From Corynebacterium rhinophilum (GTDB taxonomy: Bacteria; Actinomycetota; Actinomycetes; Mycobacteriales; Mycobacteriaceae): DNA of 64,000 nucleotides. Shown here in pieces: positions 45,871 to 54,525 of this stretch. The translations under genes and the position numbers were made by a program. The notes below the pieces were generated by a model. It saw only the letters and a list, made by a program, of their open reading frames with translations. It was not told the origin of the DNA and made no database searches. Where the stretch lies: the NCBI RefSeq assembly GCF_030227225.1, contig NZ_JASPHQ010000008.1, forward strand, positions 41,142-105,141. The letters run 5' to 3'. Within the stretch, counting starts at the first letter, position 1; each line of letters begins with the position of its first letter.

Positions 45871-47457
45871 TTATTCATCCATATCGAATTGCTGGCACGT
45901 AGCGCCAAGGGCCGAGTTGATCTCCTCGATGAGAGAATCTGGCACCTCGGACTCCACGCGCAAGATGAGCACGGCATCGGATTCCTGCTTGCCCTGCGTC
46001 AAGGCCGCGGCGATGATGTTGATACCTGCTGCACCCAGCTTGGTACCCACGGTACCCAGCGCGCCTGGGGCATCGGCATAGCGGAAGAAGAGGTTGCGGC
46101 CCTCAGCCCGCATATCCACGCCGCGGCCATTGATGCGCACAAACTTTTCGGTCCCGTCGATGCCGATGAGAGCACCGGTAAGCGAAGAGGTCACGCCCTT
46201 TGCACTAATGACCTTGACCTGCAAGGAAGAACGGTGGCCCTTGGATTCTGGGTTGGTGGATACCGAAACCTCGACCCCGCGGCTTTCGGCAATCTTCATC
46301 GCGTTGACGAAGGTAACCGGCTCTGAGGTCACGCCGCTAAACAGGCCGCGTACGACGGAAAGGCCCAGTACGTCCACGTCCTCAGTGGACAGCTCGCCGC
46401 AAGCCTCGATCTCCACGGCGACGGGAGCCTGGTCCAACAGGCGTCCGGCCGTAAGGCCCAGCTTGCGGGCGAGGTCGAGCCAGCCGGCAACCTCTTCTCC
46501 CACCGTGCCGCCGGAGACGTTGACCGCATCGGGAACGAACTCGCCGGCCAGAGCCTTGAGCACAGATGCGGCGACATCGGTACCCGCGCGGTCCTGTGCC
46601 TCCACGGTGGACGCGCCCAAGTGCGGCGAGACCGTGACCTGCGGCAGCTTAAACAACGGGGAATCCGTGCACGGCTCCGTGGAGTAGACGTCAAAGCCCG
46701 CACCGCGGTGGTGGCCGGAGGTAATGGAATCCGCCAAGGCCTGCTCGTCTACGAGGCCGCCGCGGGCGGCGTTGATAAGAATCTGGCCTTCCTTTGCCTT
46801 GGCCAGAAGCTCCGCGTTGAACATTCCGGCGGTCTCGGGCGTCTTTGGCAGGTGAATGGTGACAAAATCTGCCTGCGCCATCAGCTCTTCCAGCTCGACC
46901 AATTCCACGCCAAGCGCTGCCGCACGCGCCGGATTGGCATAAGGATCGTGGGCAATAATCTTCGTTTCAAAGGCGCTTAACCGCTGGGCAAAAAGCTGAC
47001 CGATGTGGCCGAAGCCGACGATGCCAATAGTCTTACCGTAAACCTCGACGCCCTTGAAGGAAGAGCGCTTCCACTCGCCCTCGCGCAGGGACTGATCCGC
47101 CGCAGGAATCTGGCGGGCAGTGGCCAAGAGCAGGGCAATCGCCTGCTCGCACGCAGAGTGGATATTGGAGGTGGGAGCGTTGACCACCATGACGCCCTTA
47201 TTGGTGGCAGTGTCAATATCCACGTTATCCAGTCCCACGCCTGCGCGGCCCACAATCTTCAGTTTGGGCGCTGCTTCTAAAACTTCAGCGTCGACCGTGG
47301 TGGCCGAGCGCACGAGCAGCGCATCCGCCTCTGGAACCGCGGCAAGCAATTCCTCGCGGTTCGGGCCATCTACCCAGCGCACCTCGACGGAATCCCCCAA
47401 AGCCGTCACAGTGGATTGGGCCAATTTATCGGCGATAAGAACTACCGGCTTCGACAT
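45871..47457 (-). CDS. serA: D-3-phosphoglycerate dehydrogenase
   Basis: First enzyme of serine synthesis, 528 residues, the long type with an intervening domain and a C-terminal ACT domain. GRAGVGLDNVD, the NAD-binding GIVGFGHIGQLFAQRL (about 150), NAARGGLVDE and HLGASTVEAQ with the catalytic His are visible. The ACT domain begins about residue 455, and serine feedback is known for this type. AAGGATGAT precedes the ATG at 47457. Confidence 0.97.
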   Translation of the reverse strand: MSKPVVLIADKLAQSTVTALGDSVEVRWVDGPNREELLAAVPEADALLVRSATTVDAEVLEAAPKLKIVGRAGVGLDNVDIDTATNKGVMVVNAPTSNIHSACEQAIALLLATARQIPAADQSLREGEWKRSSFKGVEVYGKTIGIVGFGHIGQLFAQRLSAFETKIIAHDPYANPARAAALGVELVELEELMAQADFVTIHLPKTPETAGMFNAELLAKAKEGQILINAARGGLVDEQALADSITSGHHRGAGFDVYSTEPCTDSPLFKLPQVTVSPHLGASTVEAQDRAGTDVAASVLKALAGEFVPDAVNVSGGTVGEEVAGWLDLARKLGLTAGRLLDQAPVAVEIEACGELSTEDVDVLGLSVVRGLFSGVTSEPVTFVNAMKIAESRGVEVSVSTNPESKGHRSSLQVKVISAKGVTSSLTGALIGIDGTEKFVRINGRGVDMRAEGRNLFFRYADAPGALGTVGTKLGAAGINIIAAALTQGKQESDAVLILRVESEVPDSLIEEINSALGATCQQFDMDE

Positions 47458-47521
47458 ATCATCCTTCGTTTCACTTCGTTGTGCATTACGCGACAATAAC
47501 CGCGTGTGAAGGAAGTGTAGT

Positions 47522-48433
47522 TCAGTTTGGGGTGCCCTGCCGTATTTTTTCCTTAAATTCTTTCACATGACCGAATTCCGGGCCCAAAGCGATAAGCGAG
47601 CCCTCATCGAGCCCCGCCACCATGGCCATACTCCGCTTATCTTCCAGCGGATCCGCCGTCGGCATCACCAATACCGAGCCACCATAGGCCGCGGCAGTAA
47701 TGACATTGGCTACCGGACTATCCGCCGTGGCCACGATATTGGGCGCCATCTGGCCATCGCGCCGCGACTGTGCCGGGACGGCCGGCAGCTTTTTGCCATC
47801 ATCGTCAGGCTCGCCCTCGTACGGAATCCAGGCAGGACGCAACTCAACGTAGGGTGTTTTATCCAGCCGCGCGATGTCCTTGACCACCTGGTTCGGCGAG
47901 GCAACCACCTTGGACTCGTACTGGAAGGCCGTAAAATCCCCCAGCGCTTCATGCGTTCCCGGATCCTTGATGACAGTGAAATCACCGCTGGATTGCGTCC
48001 ACGGGATATCACCCACGATGACGAGTCGTTTTACTTCCAAGTCACCGACCAGGTTGAGGATGTCACCGCGGCGCGAAGGATCGTATTCCACGGCTGGCAA
48101 GTGCTGGTTAATCGCCAACGTTGCCGCGCGCAACACGGATTTATCATCGGGCGCAAAGAGCACCATGGAATCTGAATCATCGAAGAAGGCCCGCGCGGCG
48201 TCGATGCCACTCGGATCGTCGATGATGTCCAGCTTGCCGGCGAATTTGGGATCGATAAGGCGGTTTTGATTCTCTGACTTGGCGCGCTCAAGCTCAACAT
48301 CGGACTCGGAGAGATCCGACAGACCTCGCTTGACCAGTTTGGGTTCCTGCAAGGCATCACCGCAGCCAACAAGTACGAGGGAGGCTGCGATAACCACTGC
48401 AGCCGCCCGATACCTCTTAGCGGCCAAACGCAT
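47522..48433 (-). CDS. Predicted lipoprotein, cell-wall-binding-repeat-like
   Basis: About 303 residues with a signal peptide and lipobox LVGC near residue 24. The mature part has repeated segments of the form VLFAPDDKSVLRAATLAI and VKRLVIVGDI that resemble cell-wall binding repeat 2 units. No enzymatic motif is seen. GAGGGG lies close before the ATG at 48433. The start overlaps the end of the DUF262 gene by 17 bases, so expression is coupled. A hypothetical gene is also found between serA and ilv genes in C. glutamicum. Confidence 0.7.
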   Translation of the reverse strand: MRLAAKRYRAAAVVIAASLVLVGCGDALQEPKLVKRGLSDLSESDVELERAKSENQNRLIDPKFAGKLDIIDDPSGIDAARAFFDDSDSMVLFAPDDKSVLRAATLAINQHLPAVEYDPSRRGDILNLVGDLEVKRLVIVGDIPWTQSSGDFTVIKDPGTHEALGDFTAFQYESKVVASPNQVVKDIARLDKTPYVELRPAWIPYEGEPDDDGKKLPAVPAQSRRDGQMAPNIVATADSPVANVITAAAYGGSVLVMPTADPLEDKRSMAMVAGLDEGSLIALGPEFGHVKEFKEKIRQGTPN

Positions 48434-50207
48434 GTGGCCCCTCTTCACCGCCGGCCAGGTTTGCTTCATCGACATCTCGAATGACGGGAATGCCTAAGGT
48501 TTCTTCCACTAGATCCACGAAGCGATGGCGACGATCAGCCAAGAATGCCTGAATCTTTGACTCCCTTAGGTTAGCGACATCGAGGTCGTGCGATGCCAGG
48601 ACGGCATCAAATTCCTCGTCTTCCATGATGGACTTGGACTGCACGCGAGGCAGGTAGCGGTTCGGAGCGAACCCATCGAGGACGACCTCTGTGCGCTTGC
48701 CCATCGGGGTGTAGTTCATGACCGAATGGGCCAAGACCGAATCCACCCCGTGGCGCTGGCACCAATTCAGCGGGAATACCGGGAAAAATCCGGGCTTCAA
48801 CTCTTCAAAGGTGTGGCGGGTAAACTCGCTGCCCGTCCGCCAGTCCTTCGCGCCGCGGGCCATAAGCAGGGCGTAGATTCCGTGCCACACCCCATCGTTT
48901 TCATCGACCGAAAGCAGGCGGGATTCCCGGAATCCTGCATCCGCGACCGTCTTGGGAACATCGTCGGTGGCCCCGGCAACCCACTCGGTCACCTCGTCCA
49001 CGTCGCGCGCAGCGCGCAGCGGCACCGCGGAAGAACCGTAGAGCTCACCAAAGACGCCACACCAGAACCACTGGTCAATGCGATCCCATGCCTGCTGGCT
49101 GGAAAGGGCCCCAGGCCGCTTGGCCAGGCGCGCGATGATGACCGCCAGCGGCACGATCTGTTCCGTATAAGGAACCTGATCGAGGCTTAAAATGCGGCGC
49201 TGCGCCAAGAATTCGGCAACCTCGTGGAAGGTAATGCGCAGGTCGTGCGCGGCCGCCTTGTACTCGGACAGGGACAGCTTCAAAATGTCTTCGCGCTGGC
49301 CGCCGGCATTGCCCTTCTCCCCTGTGACCAAGAGGGATACTGCGGAGAGGAATTCATTACGTCCGATGCCATCGAGCGCAGGAGAATCCCGCAGATCCTT
49401 TTCCACCTGCTGCCAATCGTTGGCAAGGTGGAAGGTCGGATCTTCGGAGGCAAAGACGGCGGTTAAGAGATCGAAGACATCCATCTGTAAGCCTGCGGAA
49501 TTTGCCTGGGCAAAGATGGAACCGATTCCGGAGCGCTCTGTTTCGCGGGACAGCCGGATCATGGGGATATCGTAGCCCGCTAAGGGGCGCACGATGCGGT
49601 TATTGAACGCGGCAAGTTCGGCGCTGTATTGCTCGTGTGTGGCGGCGAGCTCGAAAAGCATGCTGGTGCCTTCCTCGCTGAGTAGCGAGGCCACGGGGAT
49701 GCACATATTGTCCAGCCCATCCTGGCGGCAGGTAATAGCCCCATCAACGTCGGGGCCGAAGTGCGAGCAGATCTCGCCGTTTTGGTCGACGGCGAAAATG
49801 GCGTCATCGGCAAGCAAGTCCCCGCTTACCGCGGCGCGGACGTCGATGAAAAAGCGGCGGTGGACCTTCTTTTTCCGGAAGTCAGTGGTCTTGACAAAAC
49901 CCTCGCCATTAAAGCAGTGGTACAGGGAGGTAAGGCGCTGTTGGCCGTCCAAGAGCAGCAACCCGGGCTCGACGCCAACCTCGGGCGCACCCGCCAGCAC
50001 CCTGGGGCGGAAACGCATCTTTTCATTGCGGGTATCCAGGGCCATCAGCGCGCCGATGGGGTATCCACGCAGGACCGTAACGATAAGTGAGCGGATGCGG
50101 TCTTCATCCCAGGCGTAGCTGCGCTGGAAATCCGGAAGCTGGATATCGCCCCGGTCAATCCGCGAAAAAAGGTCCCTGAGATCATAGCTTGGCGTCGTAA
50201 AACCCAT
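48417..50207 (-). CDS. DUF262 domain protein (GmrSD-type)
   Basis: A 596-residue protein with the DUF262 ParB-like nuclease domain at the N-terminus: IQLPDFQRSYAWDEDRIRSL (about 22-41) and the catalytic LLLDGQQRLTSLY (about 83). The C-terminal third has a DUF1524-like arrangement (NYTPMGKRTE and PNRYLPRVQ) but a canonical HNH motif is not clear. GmrSD relatives are type IV restriction enzymes against glucosylated phage DNA; solo actinobacterial members are uncharacterised. The start MGFTTPSYDLRDLF at 50207 fits the family. A defence role is inference. Confidence 0.8.
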   Translation of the reverse strand: MGFTTPSYDLRDLFSRIDRGDIQLPDFQRSYAWDEDRIRSLIVTVLRGYPIGALMALDTRNEKMRFRPRVLAGAPEVGVEPGLLLLDGQQRLTSLYHCFNGEGFVKTTDFRKKKVHRRFFIDVRAAVSGDLLADDAIFAVDQNGEICSHFGPDVDGAITCRQDGLDNMCIPVASLLSEEGTSMLFELAATHEQYSAELAAFNNRIVRPLAGYDIPMIRLSRETERSGIGSIFAQANSAGLQMDVFDLLTAVFASEDPTFHLANDWQQVEKDLRDSPALDGIGRNEFLSAVSLLVTGEKGNAGGQREDILKLSLSEYKAAAHDLRITFHEVAEFLAQRRILSLDQVPYTEQIVPLAVIIARLAKRPGALSSQQAWDRIDQWFWCGVFGELYGSSAVPLRAARDVDEVTEWVAGATDDVPKTVADAGFRESRLLSVDENDGVWHGIYALLMARGAKDWRTGSEFTRHTFEELKPGFFPVFPLNWCQRHGVDSVLAHSVMNYTPMGKRTEVVLDGFAPNRYLPRVQSKSIMEDEEFDAVLASHDLDVANLRESKIQAFLADRRHRFVDLVEETLGIPVIRDVDEANLAGGEEGPHAFGR

Positions 50208-50281
50208 AGGGCCAATACTACCCGCAACACCTCCGCGGTACCTCACGGGCGTAGCGCTGGGATAGCGCTTGGCCAAACCGC

Positions 50282-50315
50282 AAAAGCGGCCCACGGGGAG
50301 TTTCCCGCGGGCCGC
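50282..50315 (-). terminator. Original ilvC terminator, displaced
   Basis: GCGGCCCACGGG / CCCGCGGGCCGC pairs over 12 bp with one mismatch and a three-base loop, followed on the minus strand by TTTT. It lies 19 bases after the displaced ilvC tail (50334-50375), so it is the native ilvBNC operon end, now 2.5 kb from the working ilvC. Confidence 0.85.
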
Positions 50316-50333
50316 ACTGGCTTCAGCTATTGA

Positions 50334-50375
50334 CTAGGCAGTAGCGTCCAAAGGATTCTTTACCCAGCTCATGAG
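50334..50375 (-). pseudogene. Displaced 3' end of ilvC
   Basis: Forty-two bases encode [13 protein letters not shown] and a TAG stop on the minus strand. The functional ilvC ends [13 protein letters not shown]. Similarity breaks exactly upstream of the Leu codon, where the sequence changes to PK instead of RD. This is the stranded native tail left by integration into ilvC. Confidence 0.85.
50362..50375 (+). repeat. Left attachment-site core (attL-like)
   Basis: ACCCAGCTCATGAG, identical to 52919-52932. Flanking similarity extends to the GATTCTT / GGTTCTT side, which is ilvC coding sequence, and stops abruptly on the element side. Confidence 0.75.
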
Positions 50376-50480
50376 TTTGGGGCTTTTGCGGACTGTGGTT
50401 TGTGTGTTTGCGCTGGTCATAGCGTTTCGATATGTCCGATAATTCCGGTGGATCTGGAGTGAATTGCGGGATTTTGAGGG

Positions 50481-50651
50481 ATGAATTTACCCCACCCCCG
50501 ACTAGCCATCATAGATTTTAAAGCACCAAAACTTTCGGTTCCAGCTTCCATATCAGCGGCAATCACCTTAGAAATCCTAAGACGGAAGCCAAAGAACGAG
50601 GGTAAACACCGTAAGCAGAAACGCTATCGGCGAGGAAAACGTAAAAAGTAG
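50481..50651 (+). CDS. Possible small basic protein
   Basis: A 56-residue frame, MNLPHPRLAII to a Lys/Arg-rich end (YRRGKRKK), with GAGGG just before the ATG. The last 25 residues contain about 15 basic ones. No family recognised. It may be a chance frame, but it sits in a stretch otherwise without genes and is followed by a strong RNA hairpin. Confidence 0.35.
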   Translation: MNLPHPRLAIIDFKAPKLSVPASISAAITLEILRRKPKNEGKHRKQKRYRRGKRKK

Positions 50652-50698
50652 CCACCAGGGGTTCAGGAAGCTACAACCATCCTGAACCCCGAGGCTAC
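50648..50698 (+). other. Large hairpin upstream of the small membrane gene
   Basis: Outer stem GTAGCC / GGCTAC (50648-50653 with 50693-50698) encloses a perfect 11-bp inner stem GGGGTTCAGGA / TCCTGAACCCC with an 11-base loop. No T-tract follows. It lies about 20 bases before the ribosome site of the next gene, so it may be a leader structure, or a terminator of the 56-residue frame. Confidence 0.5.
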
Positions 50699-50728
50699 CC
50701 CTCCGATACTAAATGAAAGGATAAAATT

Positions 50729-50887
50729 ATGACCACACGAACTCTCTACTTCATCTCCCTAGCCCTATTGGCCGTGTCTCTATTCATCAGCCTCATCAAC
50801 GGGTTCACTACCTCCAGCATCACCCTCACCGTCGTGGCGGTGGCTACACTTGGATGTGCCACCTACAAGAAAGTGCGGAAGAAGTGA
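50729..50887 (+). CDS. Small membrane protein of the element
   Basis: A 52-residue protein, MTTRTLYFISLALLAV to KKVRKK, with two hydrophobic segments (about 6-23 and 30-44) and a basic C-terminus. AAAGGA lies seven bases before the ATG. Its stop overlaps the GTG of the HTH gene (GTGA). A small membrane protein followed by an HTH protein is a common corynephage/plasmid arrangement; function unknown. Confidence 0.65.
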   Translation: MTTRTLYFISLALLAVSLFISLINGFTTSSITLTVVAVATLGCATYKKVRKK

Positions 50888-51132
50888 ACATACGAATCAC
50901 AGACACAGACAGCGGGCGGGAGTTGTGGACGGATAACCAGTGTGCTGAGCATTGTGGGATTACGGCTACGACGTAGCGCAGTTACCGTAAGCGTGGCGCT
51001 ATTCATCCATCTCCCCAGCCTGTAGCTTGTCTTGATGGTAGAACTCCCCTTTGGGATGCGGCTGAGGTCAGGGCGTGGCATGAGTCGCGGCCTGGCTCAC
51101 CGGTGCGAAATGCTCCACAGGGTAAACGTTAA
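50884..51132 (+). pseudogene. HTH (excisionase-like) protein gene with a single in-frame stop
   Basis: One open frame of 82 codons from GTG 50884 to TAA 51130-51132, broken only by TAG at 50974-50976. The sequence reads ELWTDNQCAEHCGIT, then the stop, then RSYRKRGAIH, then GRTPLWDAAEVRAWHESRPG and a basic end. This is the pattern of small phage/ICE helix-turn-helix proteins, in which the broken codon is normally Trp (TWRSY), so a TGG to TAG change explains it. It is coupled to the small membrane gene. The next 77 bases show nothing certain. Confidence 0.75.
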
Positions 51133-51209
51133 AACAGCGAATGCCTCGGCGTATGCCAGGGCATATAAGGTCGTCGCGTAGACGATAGCAGGGTGCGTGA
51201 CACGGAGTA

Positions 51210-51749
51210 CTAACTTATATCTCCTTCTTCATCCTGCATTCTTGAACCAGACCTCTGGGGAAAGATTCCCTTGGCTACGACCAGAGCAATTCCCACGATT
51301 TGCACCACTGTCGAACTCATCCACGCAATCATTACTTCTGACTCAGGCCTAAAGGAGACGGCAAACATATATATGATGAATATCAGGTTAGTAAGAACCA
51401 TCTGTATTGCAACAGCCCAAGTCGAATGCCCAGCAATTTTACGTCTTAAGTCCAAGTTTTGTTGCTGGTTCTTTAGGTAGGTCTTTTCACGACGAAGCTT
51501 TACAGCATTAAGCTGTGCTTCAGTGCTGGTGTCGTCGTCATAATCACTTGTCAACCCGTCTGCATCCTGGAGATAATCCGAATCTGGGGCCGTATTTTCC
51601 AGTTCGGGAGCGCTCGGTTTTTTAGTCTTCGGACTATTTTCTTCCGCAGCGCTAGTTGGTTCCGACCTCTTATCGTCACGAAGCTGACGAGCCGTCTCCA
51701 TTTCGCTGGGCTCATTGTGATTCAGTGGCCCTGTTTTATCGGGAGACAT
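51210..51749 (-). CDS. Two-helix membrane protein paired with ImmA/IrrE
   Basis: A 179-residue protein. An acidic, Ser/Pro-rich disordered head (about 1-75) is followed by a short coiled-coil (about 78-105) and two membrane helices (about 112-132 and 141-160) with a basic end. No enzymatic motif. It starts two bases after the peptidase gene's stop, so the two form a unit. Two-helix membrane proteins with regulatory peptidases occur in phage-exclusion modules; that reading is inference. Confidence 0.7.
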   Translation of the reverse strand: MSPDKTGPLNHNEPSEMETARQLRDDKRSEPTSAAEENSPKTKKPSAPELENTAPDSDYLQDADGLTSDYDDDTSTEAQLNAVKLRREKTYLKNQQQNLDLRRKIAGHSTWAVAIQMVLTNLIFIIYMFAVSFRPESEVMIAWMSSTVVQIVGIALVVAKGIFPQRSGSRMQDEEGDIS

Positions 51750-51751
51750 TC

Positions 51752-52240
51752 TTAGATTAACCTCAATGAAGCTAGGCGATTAGTTAAAGCAGCTTTGGAA
51801 ACGTCTAAACGGGTTCGTATCTCTTCAAAAGACCACCCCTCAGCCCAATACTTTTTGACGGAAGCCTCAGGCATTATCAGCTCTGCTGCAAAAGCATTGC
51901 ACCACCGTTCTTGCGGATCTACGCCAGTAGACGCCAATTCGTTGCGATTGTCAACGTATGCTAACTGTTCTTTGGTTCGTTCTTGAACATAATGCCCCAG
52001 TTCATGGGCGATCGTAAATCGTTGACGCTGCGGACCGTCTTTCGCGTTCACGTAAATCGTGGGAAACTCATCTCTAGCTTCTTTAAGAATGAAGCCTGCT
52101 ACTTCAGCGGGAAGAGATTTTTGCACGATTTCGATATTTAAATCCCTTGCCATTTGGTGGACATCAATCGGCATCCTCATCCACCCGTTGACGTTGTAAA
52201 TTTCTGCACGAAGATTCCGCGCCCCGCTTTTCGAGGACAC
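51752..52240 (-). CDS. ImmA/IrrE family metallopeptidase
   Basis: About 162 residues with the zinc-metallopeptidase motif FTIAHELGHYVQE (about 82) and a downstream Glu in NAFAAELIMPE. ImmA-type proteins cleave phage or ICE repressors; no Xre-type repressor is seen beside it. The GTG at 52240 has GGAGG five bases upstream, a much better start than the longer frame from 52282. It is part of the integrated element, and base composition is more AT-rich than the backbone. Confidence 0.85.
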   Translation of the reverse strand: MSSKSGARNLRAEIYNVNGWMRMPIDVHQMARDLNIEIVQKSLPAEVAGFILKEARDEFPTIYVNAKDGPQRQRFTIAHELGHYVQERTKEQLAYVDNRNELASTGVDPQERWCNAFAAELIMPEASVKKYWAEGWSFEEIRTRLDVSKAALTNRLASLRLI

Positions 52241-52353
52241 TCTTCCCTCCTTTCGTAACCAATCCGTGAAACGACAACTCAAAGCTATATGTCTACTCAG
52301 ACTGAATTCTAGATAGTTCTAAGAGTACCTCTCTGAGGTTGTAAATTGAAGCC

Positions 52354-52640
52354 TCACCCATTTTTCTTAGGACTAATTTTCTCTCGTTCTTCCCACTTGC
52401 GCACCAATACAGGATTAACATCATAACCTTGTTGCCGGAATCTGTAGCAAGTGGTTCGTGAGGCGACTCATGCTTCCTCCCATTCGCTTTCTCCATCGGC
52501 GGTGGGTGGGGTCTCCGCCGAAGTAGAACACGTCGGTCAGGCCTTGGTACTCGTCGAGGTATTCGGCGTATTCCCATCTGCCTTGTGGTGGCGTGCCGTC
52601 TGGTGTCCATGCGCGGGATAGGTCGTCGTGGGGGTGAGGG
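52354..52640 (-). pseudogene. Broken coding remnants upstream of the peptidase gene
   Basis: One minus-strand frame reads AWTPDGTPPQGRWEYAEYL and then DVFYFGGDPTHRRWRK, until about 52487. A second frame beginning near GGGAGGAAGC-ATG (MSRLTNHLL) continues, after a frame change near 52440, as RQQGYDVNPVLVRKWEE and ends ISPKKNG with a stop at 52354. Both look like real protein, but no single frame holds them. No family assigned. Confidence 0.4.
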
Positions 52641-52845
52641 TGTGGAGTCGGTGCATTTTCATGCGTTGCGGCACTTGTTTGCGTCGCGTCTTTTGAATGC
52701 GGGTCTTCCTGTGCAGGATGTCGCTCGGGTGCTGGGGCATTCGGTCGGCACCCTGCTGAAGGTGTATACGCATGTGCTGCCGAGGTCTAATGACCGTGTG
52801 GCGGCGGCGATTGATGAGGCGGTTTCTTGCGGGAGTTTGCGGGAT
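52640..52845 (+). pseudogene. Tyrosine recombinase (integrase), C-terminal fragment
   Basis: Encodes VHFHALRHLFASRLLNAG, then DVARVLGHSVGTLLKVYTHVL and RVAAAIDEA. This holds the catalytic H-x-L-R-H, L-G-H and Tyr (VYTH) elements of the tyrosine recombinase C-terminal domain. The N-terminal two-thirds are missing; sequence before about 52635 belongs to something else. The frame has no stop of its own and runs on across the attachment site into antisense ilvC. Confidence 0.85.
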
Positions 52846-52890
52846 CCGCGCCCCTTAGGGTGGTCGGCGGGGGCGCGTGACCTGCGGTTT

Positions 52891-53913
<1,023 letters not shown>

Positions 53914-54006
53914 TCAATTCTTTGGTAGGAAAAGCTGTAATGAAGCGTCCTAACGCAGAGTATATACCACTGCGCGGGATAATGTGTTCACATCGTGAGA
54001 TTTTAT

Positions 54007-54522
54007 TTACTTTTTGGGAGCCGTAGCCTTCGGGCCGCGCCCCAATGCTACGTGGCCCGATTGCACGAGTTCGCGAATACCGAAGGGCTCGAGGACTTCA
54101 AGCAGCGCCGCGAGCTTGCCCGGCGTACCGGTAGCTTCCACGACAACCGATTCCTTTGCCACGTCGACCACGCGGGCGCGGAAGATATTCACCGCATCCA
54201 CCACCTGTGCGCGGTTGGAATTATCGGCCGCTACCTTCACCAGCATGATGGCGCGAGCAACCGTGGAATCTTCCTTGAGTTCTACGACCTTGATGACCGG
54301 AATGAGCTTATTGAGCTGCTTCGTTACCTGCTCAATGATCACTTCAGAGGCATCCACGACGATGGTCAGCCGGTTAATTCCCGGGGTTTCCGTGTGCGCG
54401 GAGACCAGGGACACCAAGCTGTAGCCACGGCGACTGAACATTCCCACCACGCGGGCGATGATGCTTTCTACATCCTCAACTAATACCGATAAGGTATGCC
54501 GAGTTACCTCGTTTTGCGTCAT
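54007..54522 (-). CDS. ilvN: Acetolactate synthase, regulatory small subunit
   Basis: A 171-residue ACT-domain subunit that confers valine feedback on IlvB. HTLSVLVEDVESIIARVVGMF with the following GYSLVSL is the typical valine-binding ACT start. ilvB ends three bases upstream, so the subunits are translated together. Confidence 0.96.
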   Translation of the reverse strand: MTQNEVTRHTLSVLVEDVESIIARVVGMFSRRGYSLVSLVSAHTETPGINRLTIVVDASEVIIEQVTKQLNKLIPVIKVVELKEDSTVARAIMLVKVAADNSNRAQVVDAVNIFRARVVDVAKESVVVEATGTPGKLAALLEVLEPFGIRELVQSGHVALGRGPKATAPKK

Positions 54523-54525
54523 GGT

